Below, in pieces: positions 17,163 through 25,017 of a DNA stretch of 64,000 nucleotides. Positions within the stretch are counted from its first letter, which is position 1. Every line of letters starts with the position of its first letter. Source of the DNA: Paenibacillus_D tarimensis_A (GTDB lineage Bacteria; Bacillota; Bacilli; Paenibacillales; Paenibacillaceae); the NCBI GenBank assembly GCA_041281825.1, contig CP166298.1:5208001-5272000 (forward strand), given 5' to 3'. The notes beneath the pieces were generated by a model. It was not told where the DNA came from. It did no database searches and saw only the letters and a program-made list of their open reading frames with translations. Both the position numbers and the translations under genes were made by a program.

Positions 17163-17237
17163 CTGCCCGATAGTTTAACAGGCTACCTTTGTGTTGGCAG
17201 CCTGTTGTCATGAAGCTCTCGTCTACGTTAGCATAGC
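17163..17237 (+). repeat. Cassette-boundary element
   Basis: Left CTGCCCGATAGTTTAAC, stem AACAGGCT/AGCCTGTT (17177-17206), right GAAGCTCTCGTCTACGTTAGC. A second left-end-like CTGCCATTGGTTGCGCAA precedes it at 17142. Confidence 0.7.
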
Positions 17238-17241
17238 CATT

Positions 17242-18093
17242 CTAATATATTCCCGCCGCATCTTTAGGAAGAGTTCTTACGTGATGTAAATACTCTGTGA
17301 CACGTCGATCATCATCATTAGGATATTCGTAACCATAATAATCTGAGACACCTGAAGCTATCTCCCTAAACAGGTCACACATTACAAAAAGTGCATTCCA
17401 TATGTTTTCGTAATATGCATCAGGAAATGTTTTCACAAACATCTCCCAATGCTGTGGGGAAAGATAATTCTCAAAATATTTTCCCAACTTACCAGGGTCA
17501 ACAGAATAATTTGTGCGGATCCCTATGTGCCATTTAAGCATCAACATGAGCATGTCTCGCACTGGACGTTCATACATAAACTTTGCATAGGAAAGTTCAC
17601 GTCGCCATAGACCCTTTGCGATATATGTGCTGACCCACCAATATTCGTTGCAGCAATCAGAGAATTGTTTTTCGGTCGGTGGTGCGGTCAAATAATCCTT
17701 ATTACTTGGAGGAGGCAGCTCGCCAATAATACCATCCTTATCGAGCAACAACTTGCTTAGGCTGTCATGTTCAAAATTTGCAAGGTTATTCACAGAAAAA
17801 AGCGTGAGATCGATACGATTTCCGTCATTGAATAACATAAGAAAAGCAAATTTTTCTGTTATATCTGGTGCTAATACTCCGTGTTCATCTGGTGTTTGCA
17901 TAACAATTAGTTCTCCAAAGTAATTAATCCAACTCCGATCACGAACAAAATTTTCCACTGAGGACACAATAAATACAATATCGTAATCCTGAAAGATATC
18001 TCTAGGTACGTCTGGATTGACACGGGAACCATTCAAAATTACAGAACGAATTCTTTTATCAGCCTCTGCAAATGCAAGAATCAAACGAAGCAT
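17242..18093 (-). CDS. aadK: Aminoglycoside 6-adenylyltransferase (AadK-like)
   Basis: Adenylates streptomycin at the 6 position in the cytoplasm. It aligns along its length with Bacillus AadK (about 284 residues): FQDYDIVFIV is the nucleotidyltransferase D-x-D, RIDLTLF carries the third Asp, and DCCNEYWWVSTYIAKGLWRR is the family signature. The first ATG is 18093, but family members start 6 codons earlier (MRSEKE-like). There this sequence has ATA (18111-18109), correctly spaced behind GGAGGGG. Either ATA is used weakly or the start codon has decayed. Resistance is not assured. Confidence 0.88.
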   Translation of the reverse strand: MLRLILAFAEADKRIRSVILNGSRVNPDVPRDIFQDYDIVFIVSSVENFVRDRSWINYFGELIVMQTPDEHGVLAPDITEKFAFLMLFNDGNRIDLTLFSVNNLANFEHDSLSKLLLDKDGIIGELPPPSNKDYLTAPPTEKQFSDCCNEYWWVSTYIAKGLWRRELSYAKFMYERPVRDMLMLMLKWHIGIRTNYSVDPGKLGKYFENYLSPQHWEMFVKTFPDAYYENIWNALFVMCDLFREIASGVSDYYGYEYPNDDDRRVTEYLHHVRTLPKDAAGIY

Positions 18094-18212
18094 TTCTTTT
18101 TCGCTTCTTATGATAAATCCCCTCCTGCCATCTAAATTTGTTGTAACTAATGTCTAACTCCTCAATCAGTTTTCCATAATGTAACATAAGAACTTATAGA
18201 CTGGCTATGCAT

Positions 18213-18301
18213 AACTGCCCGTTACTTTAACGATCAGGAGCAGGTCGCCGCGGCGCCTGCTCCAGTCATAATCATTACGCTATTGCCTCCGTTAGTTGAA
18301 T
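18213..18301 (+). repeat. Cassette-boundary element, GGAGCAG hairpin type, copy 2
   Basis: Left CTGCCCGTTACTTTAACGA, hairpin arms GGAGCAGG/CCTGCTCC (18237-18263) around CGCCGCGGCG, right CTATTGCCTCCGTTAGTTGAA. The core shares 39 bases with the copy at 21739. Confidence 0.8.
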
Positions 18302-18585
18302 GCCTGACTTTTTAAAAACTCACTTCCTTTACCAGTAATAAATATATTTTTTTCTCCATCATACTGAATATATCCATTTCTTAGTAGGGAAGTTCTTACG
18401 TTAATAATTCGATTTTTATATGTATATTGTCTCCCGCACTTAACCATTTCTTTCATATCTTCCTCCAATAGCCCAAACAAAATAACTAACTTATTTATTA
18501 TTCCATCTGTAGTGTAGAGTTCTCCATCATTTAGTATCTGAAGGAACGGAAATACGAAGTCCCTATAAGGGGGGATGCTAGACAT
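18292..18585 (-). CDS. Stand-alone Mrr N-terminal winged-helix domain protein
   Basis: 97 residues. It resembles the Mrr_N winged helix that precedes the nuclease domain of Mrr-type restriction enzymes (PPYRDFVFPFLQILNDGE at the start, YIQYDGEKNIFITGKGSEFL at the wing), but no nuclease domain follows. It may be a DNA-binding orphan or regulator. The last codons and stop (..TTC AAC TAA) are made by the right end of the element, so the element defines the C-terminus. Confidence 0.65.
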   Translation of the reverse strand: MSSIPPYRDFVFPFLQILNDGELYTTDGIINKLVILFGLLEEDMKEMVKCGRQYTYKNRIINVRTSLLRNGYIQYDGEKNIFITGKGSEFLKSQAFN

Positions 18586-18610
18586 TTTAGTTCCTCATTT
18601 CAATAATATT

Positions 18611-18666
18611 CACTGCGGCAGCCTCGTGGTGTAATTTATTGCACTCTCGTCTTCGTTAGTTCAATA
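18611..18666 (+). repeat. Cassette-boundary element
   Basis: CTGCGGCAGCCTCGTGGTGTA, then right end GCACTCTCGTCTTCGTTAG. It lacks the left half of its stem and is the same subtype as 13737-13812. Confidence 0.6.
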
Positions 18667-18682
18667 ACACCATGGATAAATA

Positions 18683-19294
18683 TCATATTTTTTCAATGGG
18701 TATCCGAACGATCGTTTGCCACTTTTCAACAGGGTTCCAGGTCGGTGGATTCATATAGATCTCCCGAGTCTTTCCCCGTGAACGAAAACCTTGTGAAGAA
18801 ACAGTTTTGATGATATGGTCTTCTGTGTTTGCAATCTCATCGTAATGACCAAGATGCAAAGTGTGCGCGCACAATCCTTGCGAGACACGTCGGAATGACG
18901 GCACAAGAAATTCCACACCTTTATTTTTGATTCTTACATTGTGAATCGCCTCTTCGACGAGCAACTGGTCGATCTGCTCCGGAACCTGCACCATGACGAC
19001 TCGTTTCCATATACCATCGGGTAATTGATCTTGCCATATCATTTCAAACGGCATTAGACGGAAATTGTATTGCATGCGTTTCGAAGTGATAATTCTCAAC
19101 TGATTCTGTATCCTTGAGAACAACCAGATAAGGGAGGGTTCATCTCTAACCAAATCATCTCTTCTTCCCTCATTCTCAATCACCAAAAAGTTCAGATCAG
19201 GAATTTCGTTAATTATGACAATATTCGGTTTCAGTTGGTAGACGCTTTTATACTCTTTACGGTTATCAGTCAACTTTACGGAATTATTCCCCAT
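18683..19294 (-). CDS. GyrI-like small-molecule-binding domain protein
   Basis: 203 residues of a GyrI/AraC-effector-like fold (SOUL/SHS2 type), which binds small ligands in stand-alone proteins and at the C-terminus of MerR/AraC regulators. The features are FLVIENEGRRDD near the N-terminus, a central KRVVMVQVPEQI strand, and GLCAHTLHLGHYDEIANTED, matching the usual HxGPYD-like loop before the last helix. It has no DNA-binding domain. The ligand is unknown. Single-gene unit. Confidence 0.8.
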   Translation of the reverse strand: MGNNSVKLTDNRKEYKSVYQLKPNIVIINEIPDLNFLVIENEGRRDDLVRDEPSLIWLFSRIQNQLRIITSKRMQYNFRLMPFEMIWQDQLPDGIWKRVVMVQVPEQIDQLLVEEAIHNVRIKNKGVEFLVPSFRRVSQGLCAHTLHLGHYDEIANTEDHIIKTVSSQGFRSRGKTREIYMNPPTWNPVEKWQTIVRIPIEKI

Positions 19295-19356
19295 AATAGC
19301 CTCCCCATTTCTGGAACGTTTTTTGCAAGTCGCTGACTATAAATAATTCCTCATTA

Positions 19357-19444
19357 TTGCTGAACTATCCTGCCAAATAGCACCATAAAAAAGGAGTTGC
19401 CGCAGCAACCCCCATTCTTAAACTGAAGCACCTGTTAGCGAAAC
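19357..19444 (+). repeat. Cassette-boundary element
   Basis: Left part CTGAACTATCCTGCCAAATAG, stem GGAGTTGC/GCAACCCC (19393-19411), right AAACTGAAGCACCTGTTAGCG. The ends are more diverged than in most copies. Confidence 0.6.
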
Positions 19445-19478
19445 ATGTCCCCTTATGCTGAGAAATATCCCCTAAAGT

Positions 19479-20150
19479 TTATCGCCACTCAACAATCTCA
19501 TCCAGATGTTGTCTTGTTTTTGGACGTTTGGGATCCTCTTGACGATATCCGAAAGCGACCATACAGGCTACACCGAAATCATCGCCGTTAATGATACCCT
19601 CATTTTGTAAAATAGAGGTCACCTGCTTTTTATCAAAACCTTCGATCGGACAGGAATCAATACCGATTTGAGCCGCGGCTGTCATCATGTTTCCCAATGC
19701 TATATATGTTTGTTTGCTTGCCCATTCAAAAATGAGACGGTCATTATCTTCGAGTTCTGTTTCGACGAAGAATTTGTAGAAACCGGAAAGACCTTGCACA
19801 ACATCTTCAGGCATATGATGAATCTCTTTCATCATTTTGATCACGTGAACCGAATCATGCCTTAAGCCTTCTTTTTTTTTGGCCAATATAACTACAAAAT
19901 GGCTGGCAGTGGGCAGTTGTCCCTGGGCACCGCCAGATACAGGTTTTAATTTTTCGCGAAGCGCTGCATCCTGGATCACGACAAACTTCCACGGCTCGAA
20001 GCCAAATGAACTTGGAGACAATCTTCCTGTCTCCAAAATAAAGTAAAAATCTTCATCCGAAATCTTTTTGTTGGTATCAAATGCCTTGCAAGCATGTCTG
20101 AACTGGTAAGCTTTTAAAATTTCTTGTTTTTTACTCTCCGTTCCTATCAT
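19479..20150 (-). CDS. Nitroreductase family NAD(P)H-dependent oxidoreductase
   Basis: 223 residues, an FMN-binding nitroreductase. RHACKAFD near residue 18 is the FMN phosphate-contacting start, SPSSFGFEPWKFVVI (about 50-65) the central motif, and DSCPIEGFDKKQV the C-terminal cofactor region. It resembles Bacillus YfkO/NfsB-like enzymes that reduce nitro compounds and quinones. The start is ATG 20150. Single-gene unit behind an element. Confidence 0.88.
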   Translation of the reverse strand: MIGTESKKQEILKAYQFRHACKAFDTNKKISDEDFYFILETGRLSPSSFGFEPWKFVVIQDAALREKLKPVSGGAQGQLPTASHFVVILAKKKEGLRHDSVHVIKMMKEIHHMPEDVVQGLSGFYKFFVETELEDNDRLIFEWASKQTYIALGNMMTAAAQIGIDSCPIEGFDKKQVTSILQNEGIINGDDFGVACMVAFGYRQEDPKRPKTRQHLDEIVEWR

Positions 20151-20302
20151 GTGGAATCAACCTTCCTTTCTATTTTTTGTAAACAGATTTTTCGGACAAT
20201 CACCGATTTGTATTTACTCTCTTTGATAACCGATCTGCTGTTATCATAACCAATTTTTGGATTGATGTCCATTAAAGTCTCTTCTCATTGACTAGCTTCT
20301 TA

Positions 20303-20327
20303 TACTAAACTCCCGTTAGCTTCACGC
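20303..20327 (+). repeat. Cassette-boundary element, partial, in gap 20151-20475
   Basis: AAACTCCCGTTAGCTTCACG matches a right end. The remaining gap holds one small hairpin (ACCACT/AGTGGT, 20378-20395) and no credible gene. Confidence 0.5.
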
Positions 20328-20475
20328 TCGCCGGTCTAATTCCTGGTCATTAATTTAGATAGTCTTGTACAAAGCTTACCACTTAATGTAGTGGTTCAAT
20401 TCATTGTTCACGTTTTAAAGCTCTTCCTGCCCCAGCGGAGTGTAACAGCGCACAAAGAAATAAGAAATGCATGCT

Positions 20476-20763
20476 TTACTTGGAAGGTTTACGTCTGAAT
20501 TTGCGAATGATACGATCCAGGATAGTTCCGGTTAACAAGAAAAATATAAAATGCACTATATAACCGGGAAACTTTGCAGTGAGATCAGCACTAACGGGGG
20601 GCTCAAAACGATCAAAGTCAAGCATCCAATGTTTAAATGGCTCAAATGGTCCAACCCCAACAAGGAGAATAGTGCTAGCATGAATCGTTTCCCAGTAATC
20701 ATTTAAAATAATTATGATGCTGAAAGCTGAGAACCAAAAGGTCATTCGCCTTAAAATAATCAT
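20476..20763 (-). CDS. Hypothetical membrane protein, 5' end disturbed
   Basis: Two hydrophobic segments (FWFSAFSIIIIL near the start and IVHFIFFLLTGTILDRII near the end) flank a soluble loop with FEPFKHWMLDFDRF. The open frame continues upstream for 28 codons that belong to a group II intron remnant, so those are not original. ATG 20763 or ATG 20745 (AAGG upstream) are possible starts. The family was not recognised. Confidence 0.5.
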   Translation of the reverse strand: MIILRRMTFWFSAFSIIIILNDYWETIHASTILLVGVGPFEPFKHWMLDFDRFEPPVSADLTAKFPGYIVHFIFFLLTGTILDRIIRKFRRKPSK

Positions 20764-20764
20764 A

Positions 20765-21225
20765 AACATCCCTTCCGTCACATGTGGGACCATGTCCAGC
20801 AGCACTAGTAGGTAGAGCAGTACCTTTTGAGGAACATTGCCTTTCATCGGCGCAGTATTGGACTCCCATTAACGCAATAACGCTGCTCCGCGACAGCAGT
20901 CTTAAGTATCGGTTGCAATAGGTAAGCGTTTGATGTGATCTTCCTCCGGGTAGAGAGGCCGCCCAACTGGTGGCCCGAACTCCCACAGAACTATCACTTG
21001 ATAGTCCTATGTTTCCATACGTTCTAACTTTAGACCCGTACATTCGGAAGTTCGTCAGTTCCTACTTTTGAACATTCTCACCATATCCAGCTTTTCAGCC
21101 GCGAGGCATATCCGTTGGCGTACCTTCCCAAAGAGGGTGGCTCTAGCCTCCGTTCTGCCTAATCTACCTGTACTTCATACCTCGTGTCCTGTCAGACGTG
21201 ACGCATGCAGGAGTGTTGGCGGGAT
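20765..21225 (-). mobile_element. Group II intron remnant (5' RNA domains and start of its ORF)
   Basis: A structured GC-balanced stretch read on the minus strand with segments I associate with bacterial group II intron domains I-III (GGTACGCCAACGGATATGCC, CTGAAAAGCTGGATATGGTG, TGTGGGAGTTCGGGCCACC), ending in an ORF start MGVQYCADERQCSSKG at 20869. The reverse transcriptase body and domains V-VI are missing: the frame runs into the membrane protein gene near 20760. An rRNA origin was considered and rejected. Recognition is from memory of intron sequences, not a search. Confidence 0.6.
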
Positions 21226-21246
21226 GGTTTCGGGAAATTGAAGATT

Positions 21247-21332
21247 CCTGCCCGTTTGTTGAGCGGACGGCAGAACGCAGTAAAAGCGATGGATCGGATC
21301 CATCGCTACGCTCTCGTACCTGTTAATGCAAC
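21247..21332 (+). repeat. Cassette-boundary element, AGCGATGG hairpin type, copy 2
   Basis: Left CTGCCCGTTTGTTGAGCGG, stem AGCGATGGATC/GATCCATCGCT (21285-21307), right CGCTCTCGTACCTGTTAATGC. The core is identical over 32 bases to 8977-9008. The intron remnant lies directly outside its left end. Confidence 0.8.
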
Positions 21333-21554
21333 TAGGTCATTATTAAAGGCGTTGTCCGAAACATCGCCGAAAACGTAATAACAACCGCCCCTGTTGATAA
21401 CAAAACCTGCCGTTGGGTCATTCCTATTATTTACAAACACCTTGCCCTGTTGCTTACGATCGATGACAGAATAGACAAACACATTATGGATGCCATCCGG
21501 TTGTCGTAATACACCTAGAATCTTGCTAAACTCATCTTCTCGAAGTTCAATCAA
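21306..21554 (-). pseudogene. GNAT-like acetyltransferase, N-terminal domain only
   Basis: 82 codons from TTG 21554 (AAGGG 9 bases upstream), matching the first part of a roughly 250-residue GNAT_acetyltr_2-like protein (HNVFVYSVIDRKQQGKVFVN and GGCYYVFGDVSDNAF are characteristic). The frame then runs into the palindromic element, which supplies the last codons (ALTGTRA) and the stop. The catalytic GNAT domain is gone, so the truncation coincides with the element boundary. Confidence 0.65.
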
Positions 21555-21578
21555 AATAACCAACCCTTCCGATGGAAG

Positions 21579-21656
21579 TCAAAACAAGACCAGAATCGTC
21601 AACAACACCCCGATGATTCCAACCAGAACCCTGATCGTTATCTTCGTTCGCATCAT
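21579..21656 (-). CDS. 25-residue hydrophobic peptide or gene stub
   Basis: MMRTKITIRVLVGIIGVLLT plus five residues, a single membrane-anchor-like segment with a GGGGGG ribosome site 4 bases before ATG. It could be the N-terminal anchor of a deleted membrane protein. The coordinates may be off by a few bases. Confidence 0.3.
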   Translation of the reverse strand: MMRTKITIRVLVGIIGVLLTILVLF

Positions 21657-21726
21657 GCTACCCCCCGTTTTTTGACGCTATAGATGTATGCACAGACGAA
21701 ATCGTTCACATTTTCTCAAGTTTTTT

Positions 21727-21802
21727 TATCAACGATCTGGAGCAGGTCGCCGCGGCGCCTGCTCCAGTCATAATCATGTCGTTATCGTACCCGTCGCTTA
21801 AT
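21727..21802 (+). repeat. Cassette-boundary element, GGAGCAG hairpin type, copy 3
   Basis: TATCAACGATCT, hairpin arms GGAGCAGG/CCTGCTCC (21739-21765), right GTTATCGTACCCGTCGCTTAA. Core and following bases match 18237 onward. Confidence 0.8.
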
Positions 21803-21808
21803 CCTCAA

Positions 21809-22594
21809 TCACAGTTCGCCGGCAGATTTGGCGCCTTGACTATACAGCCACTGAACCAGATTAGCAGCGGAACTACGTTGCGCTGCGTCCAGTGGGGTCA
21901 ATCCATCCCAAACCGAAATCCAGTTCAGTTCAGCACCTCGGTCGAGAAGGTACTCTGCAGAGCGCCGCTGTCCACCATGGCAAGCACACCAGAAGGCTAC
22001 GGTAATTTTGTCCGGAGGTGCAGAGGATTTAGCTCCCCAAGGGTATCGCTCCGAAAGTATGGCACCGGCGAAGTAGGCCTCAATTGCATCCATCTGTCCT
22101 AACGCAGCCGCATGCCAGAGTGCCATCTGAGCTCCACGTTTAACCAACCTATGCGCTGCCCGCCACTGTGCGAACGCTACTGCATCGTCAAGTGGTGTGC
22201 CTCCTGCGATCACAGCACCTGGCGCTTCGATGTCGGCGCCAGCATCAAGAAGCGCGTCGAGCACATCAATATCATCGCAGCTCGAAGCCCAATGAAGCGG
22301 TGTCTCGGTGTGCGACCCAGTGAACCGAGCGTTCACCTCCGCACCGAACTGGACTAACGTAGCCACAGTAGCAGCACCGTTAGGAAAGTGTCCGGGCCAG
22401 TCGGTCACCACATGCAGCAGTGTTCGAGACATTCCGCAACTTTTGCCTTCGTTGTTATTGTCTCTTCCGATAATTCTTGCCGTAGTCAAGCCCGGATTCT
22501 CGGTAAGAAGTCGTTTCAACGATGGAATATCGCCGGTGTGGATCGCATTAACAACGGCTACTGTCAGCGTTTCATCTTCGTAAATAAAGTCCAT
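21809..22594 (-). CDS. Ankyrin-repeat protein
   Basis: About 261 residues with four to five ankyrin units; the clearest are TPLHWASSCDDIDVLDALLD and TPLDDAVAFAQWRAAHRLVK, plus a C-terminal one (GLTPLDAAQRSSAANLVQWL). Such proteins mediate protein binding; the partner is unknown. ATG 22594 is preceded by AGAGG 9 bases upstream, so I prefer it to the longer frame. GC content is higher than in neighbouring cargo. The stop is 7 bases past an element. Confidence 0.85.
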   Translation of the reverse strand: MDFIYEDETLTVAVVNAIHTGDIPSLKRLLTENPGLTTARIIGRDNNNEGKSCGMSRTLLHVVTDWPGHFPNGAATVATLVQFGAEVNARFTGSHTETPLHWASSCDDIDVLDALLDAGADIEAPGAVIAGGTPLDDAVAFAQWRAAHRLVKRGAQMALWHAAALGQMDAIEAYFAGAILSERYPWGAKSSAPPDKITVAFWCACHGGQRRSAEYLLDRGAELNWISVWDGLTPLDAAQRSSAANLVQWLYSQGAKSAGEL

Positions 22595-22725
22595 ATCTGA
22601 ATACCTCTCACACAATATGATCAGTTCTAGCCTGTCTCTCTGTTGCTCATCAAGTGAAATACTAAACTTTGCCGGCCTGCAATCTCCAAGATTCCATTTC
22701 CGATCACTTTCATCCCGAGAAAAAC

Positions 22726-23700
22726 TTAAAACGAGTAGTATACCTCTTTTCCTTCAAGAAAATCTCGACAAAGCGTGCTGCAAATTTTTGCAGCGTGGTC
22801 TTTAATCCAGCCATTTTTCTCAGGATCGTTTATAAAGAAAACATAACTGATGAAAATATCCATAAATATTTGCCCTTCAATATATCGGATATCATCAAAA
22901 GAAAAGCTTGTTTTAGAGGCATATCCACGCAAAAACGTCTTTCTTAATTCGCTTTTAAGCATTGAAGATGCGCTTCCCAAATCAAATAAATAATAACCGT
23001 AACCGAATAAGCAAAAATCTATTAATACGGGGTTTTCTCCTGCCACAATTACATTTCCCAGCTGGAAATCGGCATGAATATGCCCCCAGGACTCTTCTTT
23101 GGAATCAAGCGCTGTTAACTGTTCTTTCACTATGGCAAGAACTTGTCTGATTACATCAAAATCATGTTGACTAAGAACATTACTTTCAACACCTTTTCCA
23201 AGTTCTATTAATGCATCATCAATCCTTTCCGCGTTGTAAACGGGCCTGTGCAACCCCAATGGTTTTATAGTCTGTGAAAATTCATGCAATTTAGCCAGGT
23301 TTTCACCTAATTTATAGATGATCCGATCTATGTTTTCTTCATTTAACGTAAGAGTCGAGCCATCGATCCATTCAAGAAGAGTTGCGAAAGAGGAACCAAA
23401 TTGATCAGATGTATATTCTGTAACTAATTCGCCATTTCGATTTTCAACAGGTTTCTGAACTTTTAAAATATTTCTCTGATCTATTTCTCGAAGAAAAACC
23501 ATTTCTGACTGTAATCCATCTCGTGTATGTTGTATTCCTGAAAGACCGCCTGATACCGGTTGATGGATACGGAGCAAGTAACTTCTGTTGTCGGGTGTAG
23601 TGGTTACTTTAAAGGTAATGTTTTCATTATGCCTAATGAATTCAATATTTGGTTCAATGAACGAATAGTGCAATAATACCCTTTCTGCTTCACTTATCAC
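22726..23700 (-). CDS. Phosphotransferase (APH/ChoK superfamily)
   Basis: 324 residues of a protein-kinase-like fold. The catalytic loop is HIHADFQLGNVIV (about 210-222; the Asp and Asn of H-x-D-x4-N are present), and the metal-binding Asp is in PVLIDFCLFGYG (about 226-237). It phosphorylates a small molecule or an antibiotic. No palindromic element is evident just downstream (22616-22725), unlike most neighbours. Confidence 0.85.
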   Translation of the reverse strand: MISEAERVLLHYSFIEPNIEFIRHNENITFKVTTTPDNRSYLLRIHQPVSGGLSGIQHTRDGLQSEMVFLREIDQRNILKVQKPVENRNGELVTEYTSDQFGSSFATLLEWIDGSTLTLNEENIDRIIYKLGENLAKLHEFSQTIKPLGLHRPVYNAERIDDALIELGKGVESNVLSQHDFDVIRQVLAIVKEQLTALDSKEESWGHIHADFQLGNVIVAGENPVLIDFCLFGYGYYLFDLGSASSMLKSELRKTFLRGYASKTSFSFDDIRYIEGQIFMDIFISYVFFINDPEKNGWIKDHAAKICSTLCRDFLEGKEVYYSF

Positions 23701-23809
23701 GATGCTTCTCCCCTTCTTACCTGCCTTAAATAACTAAGCATATCCATGCTGCCACCCATTTTGTTTCTCGCGCTAACAATTAAAGACTACCTACAATTGT
23801 ATCATACCA

Positions 23810-23863
23810 GCTGCTCGTTACGTTTTGTTGGATTAAACGATTATATGTGAACTATCCGTAACC
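23810..23863 (+). repeat. Degenerate cassette-boundary element
   Basis: CTGCTCGTTACGTTTTGTTGG and, 25 bases on, GTGAACTATCCGTAACC resemble the left and right ends. A stub frame ending AYNPVYDPHAEVVSK (stop at 23912) follows on the minus strand. Nothing else is seen in 23701-23981. Confidence 0.35.
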
Positions 23864-23981
23864 ACATTTTTATTGAACATGTCTGCGTAATTCTTCTAGC
23901 CGTGGCTTCCGTTATTTTGAAACCACTTCTGCATGCGGATCGTAAACGGGGTTATAAGCGCAGGAAAAGAGGAGGGATTTA

Positions 23982-24950
23982 ATGAAGGCCGTCTTATATG
24001 ATGCATACGGGCCACCAGACGTATTGGAGATTAGAGAGGTGGCAAAACCCGTTCCCAAAGACAATGAAATCCTGGTAAAAATCCACGCTACATCCGTAAC
24101 GGCAGGAGATTGCAGAATGCGCAAGGCAAATCCGTTCGCGGCAAGAATCTACAATGGTCTCGTGAGACCTGTAAGAGTCCAAACTTTAGGCTTTGAGCTG
24201 GCTGGCGAGATCGAAGCGGCAGGCAAGAAGGTTACACGTTACAAGACAGGCGACCAAATATTCGCTTCCTGCGGAATCAGATTCGGTGCATATGCAGAGT
24301 ACCGATGTCTGCCCGAGGACGGCGTAATCGCTATGAAACCGTCAAATATGGATTTCGGTGAAGCTGCAACCGTGCCGATCGGGGGCGGGACTGCATTGCG
24401 ATTCCTCCGTGCCGGAAGAGTTCAGTCCGGTCAGAAGATCCTTATCTACGGTGCATCCGGCAGCGTCGGCACATATGCGGTTCAGCTAGCCAATATTTTC
24501 GGTGCAGAAGTAACCGCAGTATGCAGCACAAACAACGTCGCGATGGTGAAATCGTTGGGAGCCAAGCAAGTCATTGATTATACGAAGTCTGATTTTACGC
24601 AACTTGGCGAGCAATATGACCTTATCTTCGATACGGTGGGCAAGAGCAAGTTCGCAAGCTGCATCAAAGCTCTGAAGCCCCGAGGATACTATCTAAGTGC
24701 TTTCAGCCCTGGTCTGTCCCCGATGATAAGCGGGCTGTGGATGAATCAGACCAGCGGCAAGAAATTCAGAACCAAAACCGAGCGAGAGAAGCAAGAGGAT
24801 TTGCTGTTCCTCAAGGCACACTTGGAGTCGGGAGAGCTACGGCCAGTCATCGATAGATGCTATCCGCTCGAGCAGATCGTTGAAGCGCATCGTTACGTAG
24901 ACGCCGGACGCAAGAAGGGGAATGTCATTATTCATGTTATGAGACCGTGA
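23982..24950 (+). CDS. NAD(P)-dependent zinc-free alcohol dehydrogenase/quinone oxidoreductase (MDR)
   Basis: 322 residues of the medium-chain dehydrogenase superfamily. The GroES-like N-terminal domain (1-120) is followed by a Rossmann domain with YGASGSVGTYAVQLANIFGA (about 150-169) and an SDFT/FDTVGK region. There are no structural-zinc cysteines, so a quinone-oxidoreductase or enoyl-reductase type is likely. GAGGAGGG lies 6 bases before ATG. It is on the plus strand and is followed by a boundary element that is also inverted. Confidence 0.88.
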   Translation: MKAVLYDAYGPPDVLEIREVAKPVPKDNEILVKIHATSVTAGDCRMRKANPFAARIYNGLVRPVRVQTLGFELAGEIEAAGKKVTRYKTGDQIFASCGIRFGAYAEYRCLPEDGVIAMKPSNMDFGEAATVPIGGGTALRFLRAGRVQSGQKILIYGASGSVGTYAVQLANIFGAEVTAVCSTNNVAMVKSLGAKQVIDYTKSDFTQLGEQYDLIFDTVGKSKFASCIKALKPRGYYLSAFSPGLSPMISGLWMNQTSGKKFRTKTEREKQEDLLFLKAHLESGELRPVIDRCYPLEQIVEAHRYVDAGRKKGNVIIHVMRP

Positions 24951-25017
24951 TTCGTAACCGAGCAGAAGTGCGAGAGAATGTGAACACGTTAACCGGAATT
25001 GAAAAGAAGCGGTGATT

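Noticed and set aside
20699..21043. 114-codon minus-strand ORF
   Set aside because: It joins intron RNA, the intron ORF start and part of the membrane gene region out of frame; not a gene.
20800..21225. Ribosomal RNA fragment
   Set aside because: The stretch looks structured and GC-balanced, but contains no 16S or 23S landmark I recognise. Group II intron domains fit better.
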